Translations under genes and position numbers: made by a program
The notes under the pieces: model-generated
The model's database searches: none
Told to the model about the DNA's origin: nothing
What the model saw: the letters and a program-made list of their open reading frames with translations, nothing else
Part shown: positions 51,045 to 59,622 of the stretch, in pieces
Numbering within the stretch: position 1 is the first letter of the stretch
How the letters are laid out: every line of letters starts with the position of its first letter
NCBI RefSeq assembly: GCF_003984645.1
Contig: NZ_RWKI01000001.1
Span: 124,001 to 188,000, forward strand
Source of the DNA: Variovorax sp. MHTC-1
Lineage (GTDB): Bacteria; Pseudomonadota; Gammaproteobacteria; Burkholderiales; Burkholderiaceae_C
Reading direction: 5' to 3'
Length of the DNA stretch: 64,000 nt

Positions 51045-52688
51045 ATGCTGGGTTTGATGCAGGACCAACCGTTGCTGATCTCGTCGCTGATCGAGTTCGC
51101 CGAGCGCCACAACGGCGACGCCGAGATCGTCTCGCGGCGGGTCGAAGGCGACATCCATCGCAGCACCTGGCGCCAGATCGCGTCCCGCGCGCGACAGGTC
51201 GCCAACGCGCTGGACCTCGAGCAACTGCTTTTTTCCGATCGCATCGCCACGCTGGCCTGGAATGGCTACCGCCATCTGGAGCTCTACTACGGCGTGAGCG
51301 GCAGCGGCCGCGTGCTGCACACCATCAATCCGCGCCTGCATCCCGACCAGATCGCCTGGATCGCGAACCATGCCGAAGACCAGGTCCTGTGCTTCGATCT
51401 CACGTTCCTCCCGCTGATCCAGGCCGTGCACGCCAAGTGCCCCACCATCAGAAAGTGGATTGCGCTGTGCGATGCCGACAAGCTCCCTGTCGACAGCGGC
51501 ATCCCCAACCTGGTGAGCTACGAGGCCTGGGTGGAGCCCCATACCGACACCTACGCCTGGCCCAGCTTCGACGAAAACTCGGCCTCGAGCATGTGCTACA
51601 CGAGCGGCACGACGGGCAACCCCAAGGCCGCGCTCTTCAGCCATCGCTCGACCTTGCTGCATGCATATGCGGCCGCGCTGCCGGACGTGATGAACCTGTC
51701 GGCGCGCGATTCGGTGCTGCCGGTGGTGCCGATGTTCCATGTCAACGCCTGGGGCATTCCGTACTCGGCCGCGCTGACCGGCGCCAAGCTGGTGTTCCCG
51801 GGGCCGGCGCTCGACGGCAAGTCGGTGTTCGAGCTGATCGAATCCGAACGCGTCAGCTTTGCCGCCGGCGTGCCCACCGTCTGGCAGATGATGCTGGGCC
51901 ACATGCAGGCCAACGAGCTCAAGTTCTCGACGCTGAAGCGCACCGTGATCGGCGGCTCAGCCTGTCCGCCGGCCATGATCAACGCCTTCCAGCAGCAGTA
52001 CGGCGTCGAGGTGCTGCATGCGTGGGGCATGACCGAGATGTCGCCGCTCGGCACGCTGTGCACCTTGAAGAACAAGCACCTCACGCAGTCGCCCGAGCAG
52101 CAGACGGCCATTCGCATGAAGCAGGGCCGCGCGATCTACGGCGTCGACATGAAGATCGTCGACGGCAACGGCCGTGATCTGCCCTGGGACGGCAAGACCT
52201 CGGGCGACCTGCTGGTCAAGGGGCCGTGGGTGGTCAAGGAGTATTTCAAGGGCGAGGGCGGCGACCCGCTGCAGCCCGACGAGCAGGGGCGCGGCTGGTT
52301 TCCCACCGGCGACGTGGCGACCATCGACGCCGACGGCTACCTGCAGATCACCGACCGCAGCAAGGACGTGATCAAGTCCGGCGGCGAATGGATCAGCTCG
52401 ATCGACATCGAGAACATCGCGGTGGCGCATCCGGCGGTCGCGATGGCGGCCTGCATCGGCGTGGCGCATCCGAAGTGGGACGAACGTCCGATCGTCGCGG
52501 TGGTGAAGAAGCCCGGCGCCGAACTCTCGCGCGAGGACCTGCTGGCCTTCTATGTGGGCAAGACGGCCAAGTGGCAGATCCCGGACGACGTGGTCTTCGT
52601 CGAGGCGATTCCGATCGGCGCTACCGGCAAGATCCTCAAGACCCGGCTGCGCGAACAGCTGCGCGACTACAAGCTGCCGGACGCCTGA
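51045..52688 (+). CDS. Fatty-acyl/carboxylic acid CoA ligase
   Basis: This 547-residue ANL-superfamily enzyme activates a carboxylic acid to its CoA thioester via an adenylate. It has the P-loop-like [16 protein letters not shown], the region [15 protein letters not shown], the hinge [19 protein letters not shown] and the C-terminal catalytic loop with Lys in [16 protein letters not shown]. The sequence is close to medium/long-chain acyl-CoA ligases of the AlkK type. A clear AAAGGAG precedes ATG 51045. It is followed after 41 bases by the LivK-like gene, so the imported substrate may be its own. Confidence 0.92.
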   Translation: MLGLMQDQPLLISSLIEFAERHNGDAEIVSRRVEGDIHRSTWRQIASRARQVANALDLEQLLFSDRIATLAWNGYRHLELYYGVSGSGRVLHTINPRLHPDQIAWIANHAEDQVLCFDLTFLPLIQAVHAKCPTIRKWIALCDADKLPVDSGIPNLVSYEAWVEPHTDTYAWPSFDENSASSMCYTSGTTGNPKAALFSHRSTLLHAYAAALPDVMNLSARDSVLPVVPMFHVNAWGIPYSAALTGAKLVFPGPALDGKSVFELIESERVSFAAGVPTVWQMMLGHMQANELKFSTLKRTVIGGSACPPAMINAFQQQYGVEVLHAWGMTEMSPLGTLCTLKNKHLTQSPEQQTAIRMKQGRAIYGVDMKIVDGNGRDLPWDGKTSGDLLVKGPWVVKEYFKGEGGDPLQPDEQGRGWFPTGDVATIDADGYLQITDRSKDVIKSGGEWISSIDIENIAVAHPAVAMAACIGVAHPKWDERPIVAVVKKPGAELSREDLLAFYVGKTAKWQIPDDVVFVEAIPIGATGKILKTRLREQLRDYKLPDA

Positions 52689-52729
52689 AACGCGATCGGA
52701 ACGATGTTCAAGACCAACGGAGACAAGAC

Positions 52730-53974
52730 ATGAAAGCTGCCATCAAGACCCTCGCCGCGTGCACCATGCTGCTGGGCGCCGCCGCCTCCTTCGCCCAGAA
52801 AGGCGAGACGGTGAAGATCGCCTGGATCGATCCGCTGTCGGGCCTGATGGCCGCGGTCGGCACCAACCAGCTCAAGACCTTCCAGCTGCTGGCCGAAGAG
52901 TTCAACCGGAAGAACCTGTCCGGCGTGAAGTTCGAGATCATTCCCATCGACAACAAGCTGAGCCCGCAGGAAACCACCAGCGCGCTGCGCTCGGCCATGG
53001 ACCAGGGCGTGCGCTTCGTGGTGCAGGGCAACGGCTCGGGCGCGGCGCTGGCCATCATCGATGCGCTGGAAAAGCACAACGCGCGCAACCCCGGCAAGGA
53101 ACTGGTCTACCTAAACTACGCGGCAGTCGACCCCGATCTCACCAACAGCAAGTGCAGCTACTGGCACTTCCGGCTCGACGCCGACACCTCGATGAAGATG
53201 GAGGCGCTGACCACCTTCATGAAGGAGCAGCCCGACATCAAGAAGGTCTACCTGCTCAACCAGAACTATGCCCATGGCGTTCAGGTGGCCAAGTTCGCCA
53301 AGGAGAACCTGAAGGTCAAGCGGCCGGACGTCGAGATCGTCGGCGAAGACCTGCATCCGCTGGCCCAGGTGCGCGATTTCGCGCCCTACATCGCCAAGAT
53401 CAAGCAGTCGGGCGCGGACACGGTGATCACCGGCAACTGGGGTTCCGACCTGGCCCTGCTCATCAAGTCGGCCAACGACGCGGGCCTGCTCAACAGCGTC
53501 AAGTTCTACACCTACTACGCCTTCGGCAGCGGGGCACCGACCGCCATGGGTGCCGGGGCGGCCGGCAAGGTCTACGTGGTCGGCTACGGCCACTACAACA
53601 TGGGCGGCGTGATCCAGCCGCTGCAGGCGGAATACAAGAAGAAGTTCAACGACGACATGACGCAGACTTCGATCTACCATGCCTTCGCGCTGCTCGACAA
53701 CGCCTTCGTCAAGACCAAGTCGACCGAGCCGGTCAAGGTGGCTGCCGCGCTGGAGGGCATGAAGATCAAGAGCTTCAACGGCGAGGTCGAGATGCGCAAG
53801 GCCGACCACCAGCTGCAGCAGGGCCTCTTCATCACGCAATGGCAGAAGGCCGGCGGCAAATACCCCTACGACGCGGAGAACACCGGCTACACCATGGCGC
53901 CCGTGAAGTACTACGAGGCCTACGTTGCGAGCACGCCGACCAGCTGCCAGATGAAGCGTCCTGCGGCAGGATGA
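52730..53974 (+). CDS. Branched-chain amino acid-type ABC binding protein, copy 1
   Basis: This 414-residue periplasmic protein has a Sec signal (LAACTMLLGAAASFAQ). The mature start KGETVKIAWIDPLSGLMAAV is the LivK/type I solute-binding fold; later YNLNQNYAHG-type and ADTVITGNWGSDLALL segments are conserved. It is a tandem paralogue of the next gene, with long stretches of near-identical DNA. Specificity may differ from the usual branched-chain amino acids because of the acyl-CoA ligase and beta-oxidation neighbours. Confidence 0.9.
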   Translation: MKAAIKTLAACTMLLGAAASFAQKGETVKIAWIDPLSGLMAAVGTNQLKTFQLLAEEFNRKNLSGVKFEIIPIDNKLSPQETTSALRSAMDQGVRFVVQGNGSGAALAIIDALEKHNARNPGKELVYLNYAAVDPDLTNSKCSYWHFRLDADTSMKMEALTTFMKEQPDIKKVYLLNQNYAHGVQVAKFAKENLKVKRPDVEIVGEDLHPLAQVRDFAPYIAKIKQSGADTVITGNWGSDLALLIKSANDAGLLNSVKFYTYYAFGSGAPTAMGAGAAGKVYVVGYGHYNMGGVIQPLQAEYKKKFNDDMTQTSIYHAFALLDNAFVKTKSTEPVKVAAALEGMKIKSFNGEVEMRKADHQLQQGLFITQWQKAGGKYPYDAENTGYTMAPVKYYEAYVASTPTSCQMKRPAAG

Positions 53975-54139
53975 GGGCCCGGATCCTACCGCCGGGTAGC
54001 ACCACCGAAGTGCGCGCTGTCGCATGGGTGATAGAAACGGGCCCGGCCGCGGATTTCTTACGGGCATTCCCTGACGGGCGTGCATGCAAAGGCTTGTAAT
54101 CTCGTCCCGCATCGACAGCAGCATGACAGGAGACACAGA

Positions 54140-55378
54140 ATGAAATTCGCTCTGAAATTCGCAACCGCAGCCATCCTCGCCGCCGCCGCCACCGGGGCCC
54201 TGGCCCAGAAGGGCGAAACGGTGAAGATCGCCTGGCTCGATCCGCTGTCGGGCCTGATGGCCGCGGTCGGCACCAACCAGCTCAAGACCTATCAATTCCT
54301 GGCCGAGGAGTTCAACAAGAAGAACGTCGCCGGCGTCAAGTTCGAGATCATCGGCATCGACAACAAGCTGAGCCCGCAGGAAACCACCAACGCGCTGCGT
54401 TCGGCGCAGGACCAGGGCGCCCGCTACGTGCTGCAGGGCAACGGCTCGGGGGCCGCGCTGGCCATCATCGACGCGGTCGAAAAGAACAACGCGCGCAATC
54501 CCGGCAAGGAAGTGCTCTACATCAACTACGCGGCGGTCGACCCCGATCTCACCAACAGCAAGTGCAGCTACTGGCACTTCCGGCTCGATGCCGACACCTC
54601 GATGAAGATGGAGGCGCTGACCACCTTCATGAAGGATCAGCCGGACGTCAAGAAGGTCTACCTGCTCAACCAGAACTACTCGCATGGCCAGCAGGTGGCC
54701 AAGTTCGCCAAGGAGAACCTGAAGGTCAAGCGGCCCGACGTGCAGATCGTCGGCGAAGACCTGCATCCGCTGGCGCAGGTGCGCGATTTCGCCCCCTACG
54801 TCGCCAAGATCAAGGCCTCGGGCGCCGATACGGTAATCACCGGGAACTGGGGTTCGGACCTGGCGCTCCTGATCAAGTCGGCCAACGACGCGGGCTTGAA
54901 CAACGTCAAGTTCTACACCTACTACGGCACGGTGAGCGGCACGCCGACCGCCATGGGCGCGGCCTCGGCCGGCAAGGTGTACCAGGTGGGCTACGGCCAC
55001 TACAACATGGGTGGCGAGATCCAGCGCCTGGCCGAGGAGTTCAACAAGAAGTTCAACGAGGACCTCTACACCTCGTCGGCCTACACGGCCTTCGTGATGC
55101 TGAGCGAGGCCTTCGTCAAGGCCAAGTCGACCGACCCGGTAAAGGTCGCCGCGGCGCTCGAGGGCATGCGCTTCAAGAGCTTCAACGGCGAGGTCGAGAT
55201 GCGCAAGACCGACCACCAGCTGCAGCAGGGCTTGTTCATCGCCAAGTGGGAGAAGGCGGAGGGCAAGTTCAAGGTGGATGCGGAGAAGACCGGCTATACC
55301 TTCGTGCCGGTCAAGTACTACGAGTCGTACGTGGCGAGCACGCCCACCTCCTGCCAGATGAAGCGCCCCAGCCCCTGA
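54140..55378 (+). CDS. Branched-chain amino acid-type ABC binding protein, copy 2
   Basis: This 412-residue paralogue has a Sec signal (FATAAILAAAATGALAQ) and the same mature opening, KGETVKIAWLDPLSGLMAAV. It keeps all the conserved segments and the two-Cys ending of copy 1 (STPTSCQMKRP). The GTG 20 codons upstream is ignored in favour of ATG 54140, preceded by CAGGAGA. A strong intrinsic terminator follows 26 bases later, so this gene probably gets more transcripts than livH. Confidence 0.9.
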   Translation: MKFALKFATAAILAAAATGALAQKGETVKIAWLDPLSGLMAAVGTNQLKTYQFLAEEFNKKNVAGVKFEIIGIDNKLSPQETTNALRSAQDQGARYVLQGNGSGAALAIIDAVEKNNARNPGKEVLYINYAAVDPDLTNSKCSYWHFRLDADTSMKMEALTTFMKDQPDVKKVYLLNQNYSHGQQVAKFAKENLKVKRPDVQIVGEDLHPLAQVRDFAPYVAKIKASGADTVITGNWGSDLALLIKSANDAGLNNVKFYTYYGTVSGTPTAMGAASAGKVYQVGYGHYNMGGEIQRLAEEFNKKFNEDLYTSSAYTAFVMLSEAFVKAKSTDPVKVAAALEGMRFKSFNGEVEMRKTDHQLQQGLFIAKWEKAEGKFKVDAEKTGYTFVPVKYYESYVASTPTSCQMKRPSP

Positions 55379-55404
55379 TGGGTGAGCAGGCCCTGAGAGC
55401 GGCG

Positions 55405-55433
55405 AGGCCCGACTTCAACACTCGGGCCTTTTT
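55405..55433 (+). terminator. Intrinsic terminator between the binding protein and livH
   Basis: AGGCCCGA (55405-55412) and TCGGGCCT (55422-55429) form an eight-base stem with a nine-base loop, followed by TTTT and another T-rich stretch. It lies between genes of the same direction and would give partial termination, with high binding protein and lower permease expression. Confidence 0.8.
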
Positions 55434-55460
55434 CTTTTTCAACGCGTACCCCAAGGAACG

Positions 55461-56414
55461 ATGAACGTCGAATTCTTCGTCATCTCGCTGCTCAACGGCG
55501 TCAGCTACGGGCTGCTGTTGTTCATGCTGAGTTCCGGCCTGACGCTGATCTTCAGCATGATGGGCGTGCTCAACTTCGCGCACACCAGCTTCTACATGCT
55601 GGGGGCCTACGTGGCCTACACCCTGTCCGGGATCATCGGCTTCTGGCCGGCGCTCTTCATCGCGCCGCTGCTGGTGGGCGCGCTCGGCGCCGGCTTCGAG
55701 CGCTACAGCCTGCGGCGCGTGCACAAGTTCGGCCATGTGCCCGAACTGCTCGTGACCTTCGGCCTGTCCTACCTGATCCTCGAGCTGGTGCAGCTGGTCT
55801 GGGGCCGCTCGACCGTGCCCTACGGCCTGCCGACGCAGCTGCAGGGCCCGCTCTTCACGCTGTTCGGCACGCAGTTCCCCAAGTCGCGTTCCTTCATCAT
55901 GCTGGTGGCCTTGCTGATGCTGCTGTCGGTGTGGCTGCTGCTGACGCGCACGCGCATCGGGCTGGTGATCCAGGCGGCGCTGAAGCATCCCGAGATGGTC
56001 GAGGCGCTCGGCCACAACGTGCCGCGCGTCTTCATGCTGGTCTTCGGCGGCGGCGCGGCGCTGGCCGGCCTGGCCGGAGTGGTGGGCGGAAACACCTACG
56101 TGACCGAGCCCGCCATGGCCGCCTCGGTGGGCTCGATCATCTTCGTGGTGGTGGTGGTGGGCGGCATGGGCTCGCTGGCGGGTGCCTTCCTGGCCTCGCT
56201 GCTGATCGGCGTCATCCAGACCTTCGCGGTCGCGATGGACCAGTCGCTGGCCACGGGTCTCCAGGCCGTCGGCGTCGCCGTCACCGAGCAGACCTTCGGC
56301 TACGAGCTGCTCAAGCTCACGATCTCGCAGGTGGCGCCGATCCTTCCGTATCTGTTCCTGGTCCTGATCCTGATCTTCAGGCCCAAGGGACTTCTTGGCA
56401 CGCGGGAGGATTGA
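55461..56414 (+). CDS. livH: Branched-chain-type ABC permease LivH
   Basis: This 317-residue permease has eight to nine hydrophobic segments. It opens with the family motif EFFVISLLNGVSYGLLLFML and includes GLTLIFSMMGVLNFAHTSFY, FGLSYLILELVQLVWG and IGVIQTFAVAMD. AAGGAAC lies before ATG 55461. It begins after the terminator at 55405 and ends one base before livM. Confidence 0.95.
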   Translation: MNVEFFVISLLNGVSYGLLLFMLSSGLTLIFSMMGVLNFAHTSFYMLGAYVAYTLSGIIGFWPALFIAPLLVGALGAGFERYSLRRVHKFGHVPELLVTFGLSYLILELVQLVWGRSTVPYGLPTQLQGPLFTLFGTQFPKSRSFIMLVALLMLLSVWLLLTRTRIGLVIQAALKHPEMVEALGHNVPRVFMLVFGGGAALAGLAGVVGGNTYVTEPAMAASVGSIIFVVVVVGGMGSLAGAFLASLLIGVIQTFAVAMDQSLATGLQAVGVAVTEQTFGYELLKLTISQVAPILPYLFLVLILIFRPKGLLGTRED

Positions 56415-56415
56415 G

Positions 56416-57777
56416 ATGAGCACCACACACAAAAGCCTCGAGCAAGTGCAGGTGCCCCCGGTGGCGCCGGCAGGCGCTGCGAAGACCACGCAGTACTACC
56501 GCTTCAAGCCCTGGAACGTCGGGCGCTACCTGATCTGGTCGCTGTTCGCGATCGCGCTCATCGTTGCTCCGCTGGTCTTCAAGAGCAGCCTGGCGCTGAC
56601 CATGCTCTCGCAGATGGGGTATCTCATCGTCATCTGCCTCAGCTACAACATCCTGCTCGGCCAGGGCGGCATGCTGAGCTTCGGCCACGCGGTCTACACC
56701 GGACTCGGCTCCTTCATCGCGATCCATGCGATGAACCTGGCGGGCAAGGGCAACTGGCCGATCCCCCTGGTGCTGATCCCCGTGGTCGGCGGCCTCGCCG
56801 GCATGTTCTTCGCGATCCTGCTCGGCTTCGTCACGACCAAGAAATCCGGCACCACCTTCGCGATGATCACGCTCGGCATCGGCGAGCTGGTGGCCTCCAT
56901 GGCGCTGATGTTCCCCGGCTTCTTCGGCGGCGAGGGCGGCGTCACCACCGACCGCGTTTACGGCCGGCCCTTCTTCGGCTTCACCTTCGGCCCGCAGATC
57001 CAGGTCTACTACCTGATCGCCGTCTACTGCTTCATCTGTACCGGGTTGATGTATGCCTTCACCGGCACGCCGCTCGGGCGCATCCTGAACGCCGTGCGAG
57101 ACAACCCCGAGCGCGTGGAGTTCATCGGCTACAACACGCAGCGCGTGCGCTACTTCGCCTTCATCATCGCGGGCTTCTTCGCCGGCGTCGGCGGCGGGCT
57201 GGCCGCGATCAACTTCGAAATCGTCAACGCGGCCGACAGCCTGAACGCGATCCGCTCCGGCGGCTACCTGCTGTTCACCTTCCTCGGCGGCGCGGTGTTC
57301 TTCTTCGGGCCGATCATCGGCGCGGTGTTGCTGGTGTTCGCCTCGGTGCTGCTGTCCGAGCTGTCCAAGGCCTGGCAGCTCTATTTCGGCCTGGTGTTCG
57401 TCTTCATGGTGATGTTCGCGCCGGGCGGCATCGCCAGCCTGGTCATGATGAATCTGCGGGTCGCGAAATTCGGCAAGTTCAACCGCTTCTGGGGCCTCTA
57501 CGGCGCGCTGCTGCTTGCGGCCGTTCCGGTGGTGGTCGGTGCCGCCGCCCTGATCGAGATGATCTATCACATCCAGCTCAATTCGGCGCTCGGGCCGACG
57601 CTCAACTTCTTCGGCGCGGCGCTCGACACCTCGGGCTTCAGCAGCTGGTTCGGCGCGGTCGTGCTCCTCGCCGCCGGCCTCGGAATTCTCGAGGTGGTGC
57701 GGCGCCGCTTCGTGCGCGTCTGGGGGCAGGCGCAGGAAGAGATCGAAGCCGAGATCAAGCGCAGGGAGCTGGCATGA
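56416..57777 (+). CDS. livM: Branched-chain-type ABC permease LivM
   Basis: This 453-residue permease has the LivM motif LSYNILLGQGGMLSFGHAVY and GYNTQRVRYFAFIIAGFFAG. The N-terminus carries a 40-residue hydrophilic extension, and a long C-terminal tail includes two more hydrophobic stretches past the usual end (LLLAAVPVVVGAAALIEMIY, VVLLAAGLGILEVVRR). The ATG at 56416 follows GGAGGA. Its stop lies in the ATGA that opens the linking ORF at 57774. Confidence 0.93.
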   Translation: MSTTHKSLEQVQVPPVAPAGAAKTTQYYRFKPWNVGRYLIWSLFAIALIVAPLVFKSSLALTMLSQMGYLIVICLSYNILLGQGGMLSFGHAVYTGLGSFIAIHAMNLAGKGNWPIPLVLIPVVGGLAGMFFAILLGFVTTKKSGTTFAMITLGIGELVASMALMFPGFFGGEGGVTTDRVYGRPFFGFTFGPQIQVYYLIAVYCFICTGLMYAFTGTPLGRILNAVRDNPERVEFIGYNTQRVRYFAFIIAGFFAGVGGGLAAINFEIVNAADSLNAIRSGGYLLFTFLGGAVFFFGPIIGAVLLVFASVLLSELSKAWQLYFGLVFVFMVMFAPGGIASLVMMNLRVAKFGKFNRFWGLYGALLLAAVPVVVGAAALIEMIYHIQLNSALGPTLNFFGAALDTSGFSSWFGAVVLLAAGLGILEVVRRRFVRVWGQAQEEIEAEIKRRELA

Positions 57778-57839
57778 GACCCGCCCGGCCGCCCGAAGGG
57801 GCTCGCACCGCAGTGCGGAGCACGGAGGTTACCCAATGA
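57774..57839 (+). CDS. 21-codon linking ORF in the livM-livG spacer
   Basis: ATG 57774 overlaps the livM TGA and TGA 57837-57839 overlaps the livG ATG 57836, in one frame of 21 codons (start MRPARPPEG, end STEVTQ). The spacer holds a GC-rich partial dyad CCGCA-GT-GCGG. Its GGAGG at 57824-57828 also serves as the livG ribosome site. It is the same architecture as the spacers at 2340 and 35803, with a different repeat sequence. Confidence 0.4.
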   Translation: MRPARPPEGARTAVRSTEVTQ

Positions 57840-58621
57840 GTGTCGTGCAGAAAACCCATGCGCTTGAACTCAAGCGCCTGCGCAAGAACTTCGGCAAGAC
57901 CGAGATCATTCGCGGCGTCGACCTGGCGGTGGAAGCCGGCGACCGCATCGCCATCATCGGGCCGAACGGCGCGGGCAAGTCCACGCTCTTCAACCTCATC
58001 AGCGGGCGGCTCGAACCCACCAGCGGCGAGGTGCTGCTGAACGGCCAGCGCATCGACGGCAAGAAGCCCTACGAGATCAACCGCCTCGGCCTCTCGCGCA
58101 GCTTCCAGATCACCAACATCTTCCCCAAGCTCAGCGTGTTCGAGAACCTGCGCTGCGGCGTGCTGTGGAGCCTCGGCTACCGCTACACCTTCCTGCGCTT
58201 CCTCTCGAACCTGGACGACGCCAACGAGCGTGCCGAGCAGCTGCTGCGCCAGGTGGGCCTCGAGAGAAAGCGCGACGTGCATGCGGTGAACCTCACCTAT
58301 GCCGAACAGCGCGCGCTGGAGATCGGCGTCACCATCGCCGGCGGCGCCAGCGTGATCCTGCTCGACGAGCCCACGGCCGGCATGAGCAAGACCGAAACTG
58401 CGCACTTCATTGCGCTGATCAAGCAGGTGACGGTCGGCAAGACCCTGCTCACCGTGGAGCACGACATGGGCGTGGTATTCGGCCTGGCCGACAAGATCGC
58501 GGTGGTGGTGTACGGCGAAATCATCGCTTTCGACACGCCGGCGGCGGTGCGCGCCAATGCGCGCGTGCAGGAGGCCTACCTGGGCTCCACTGTGGCCGAT
58601 GCGCAGACCGGAGGACACTGA
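57836..58621 (+). CDS. livG: Branched-chain-type ABC transporter ATPase LivG
   Basis: This 261-residue ATPase has the Walker A GPNGAGKST at about 41-49, the signature LTYAEQRALEIGVTIAGG and Walker B VILLDEPTAGM. The signature is the relaxed LivG form (LTYAEQR). Conserved His in TVEHDMGVVFGLADKIAV completes the site. It is followed five bases later by livF. Confidence 0.95.
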   Translation: MSVVQKTHALELKRLRKNFGKTEIIRGVDLAVEAGDRIAIIGPNGAGKSTLFNLISGRLEPTSGEVLLNGQRIDGKKPYEINRLGLSRSFQITNIFPKLSVFENLRCGVLWSLGYRYTFLRFLSNLDDANERAEQLLRQVGLERKRDVHAVNLTYAEQRALEIGVTIAGGASVILLDEPTAGMSKTETAHFIALIKQVTVGKTLLTVEHDMGVVFGLADKIAVVVYGEIIAFDTPAAVRANARVQEAYLGSTVADAQTGGH

Positions 58622-58626
58622 ACAAA

Positions 58627-59322
58627 ATGCTCAAGCTCCAGGACATCCACGCCTACTACGGCAAGAGTCATGTGCTGCATGGCGTTTCGTTCGCGGTCGG
58701 GCCCGGCGAGATCGTGGCCTTGCTGGGCCGCAACGGCTCGGGCCGCTCGACCACGGCCAAGGCCATCATGGGCCTGGTGCATGCCGAAGGCGGCCTGCAT
58801 TGGAAGGAAGAAGACATCCTGCGCCGCAAGGCCTACGAGATTGCCCACATGGGCATCGGCTACGTGCCCGAGAACCGCGACATCTTTCCCAAGCTCACCG
58901 TGCACCAGAACCTGATGCTCGGGCAGAAGGGCAAGGGCCGGGACAGCCGCTGGCAGTTCGACGACATGTACAACATGTTCCCGCGCCTCAAGGAGCGCCA
59001 GCACACGGAAGCCGGCGTGCTCTCGGGCGGCGAGCAGCAGATGCTCACGCTGTGCCGCACGCTGATGGGCGACCCCGACCTGATCATCATCGACGAACCC
59101 ACAGAGGGCCTGGCACCCAAGATCGTCGAGCTGGTGGGCCAGTACCTGCGCACGCTCAAGGACAAGGGCATCTCGGTGCTGCTGATCGAGCAGAAGCTGA
59201 CGATCGCGATGCAGATTTCCGACCGCGCGCTGGTCATGGGCCATGGCAGCATCGTGTTCGACGGCACGCCGGACAGCCTGCGTGCCGATGCGTCCACCCG
59301 CAAGGAGTGGCTGGAGGTCTGA
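58627..59322 (+). CDS. livF: Branched-chain-type ABC transporter ATPase LivF with Arg in Walker A
   Basis: This 231-residue ATPase has the other motifs: signature LSGGEQQMLTLCRTLMG, Walker B LIIIDEPTEGLAP and His in LIEQKLTIAMQ. The Walker A reads GRNGSGRST (residues 34-42) with Arg40 instead of the catalytic Lys, while the paired LivG keeps GKST. So one of the two ATP sites is probably weak or silent. It ends the livHMGF operon and is followed by repeat copy 3. Confidence 0.93.
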   Translation: MLKLQDIHAYYGKSHVLHGVSFAVGPGEIVALLGRNGSGRSTTAKAIMGLVHAEGGLHWKEEDILRRKAYEIAHMGIGYVPENRDIFPKLTVHQNLMLGQKGKGRDSRWQFDDMYNMFPRLKERQHTEAGVLSGGEQQMLTLCRTLMGDPDLIIIDEPTEGLAPKIVELVGQYLRTLKDKGISVLLIEQKLTIAMQISDRALVMGHGSIVFDGTPDSLRADASTRKEWLEV

Positions 59323-59325
59323 ATG

Positions 59326-59424
59326 AAGCTCTCCCCCAGGCTCCCCCACTTCGTATGGTCCGCCACCCCCCTCGCCGGGGGCAACACCTGCGGGCCGGCA
59401 AAGCCGGTTCCGCAGTGTTCCTGG
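59326..59424 (+). repeat. Interspersed GC-rich repeat, copy 3
   Basis: The repeat starts AGCTC just after the ATG at 59323 and includes CCCCCAGGCTCCCCCACTTC, CCGCCACCCCCCTCGCCGGG and CCGGCAAAGCCGGTTCCGC. The ATG at 59323, one base after the livF stop, opens a 36-codon frame through the repeat to TAG 59431-59433. Flanking GAATG words (59321-59325 and 59424-59428) may be a target-site duplication. The stretch 59323-59622 otherwise holds the promoter at 59518 and no recognised gene. Confidence 0.7.
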
Positions 59425-59517
59425 AATGTCTAGCCGCTTCAGGCCTTGCGGAAGACGCTCGGCGGCATGGAGCGATGAAGACGGGTTTGTCTTGTCCCGC
59501 CAGCGACTGAGCCCGGG

Positions 59518-59545
59518 TTGCCCGGCCACGCGAAACGCCTAGAAT
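59518..59545 (+). promoter_or_regulatory. Candidate promoter of the FadB-type gene
   Basis: TTGCCC (59518-59523) and TAGAAT (59540-59545) are 16 bases apart. The leader of about 70 bases to ATG 59623 is A/T-rich, with a weak hairpin (CTCGTG/CGCGAG, 59563-59582) followed by a T-run that could attenuate. Confidence 0.4.
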
Positions 59546-59622
59546 TTCAAACAAAAAAGAACACTCGTGCTTTTTGACGCGAGCCCCTTTTTTGATCCTC
59601 TCCCATCCCAAAGGAACGCAGC

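Noticed and set aside
53975..54139. Possible promoter between the two LivK-type genes
   Set aside because: There are TAATCT-like and TTACGG-like words but no well-spaced pair, so I do not list a promoter; only the ribosome site is clear.
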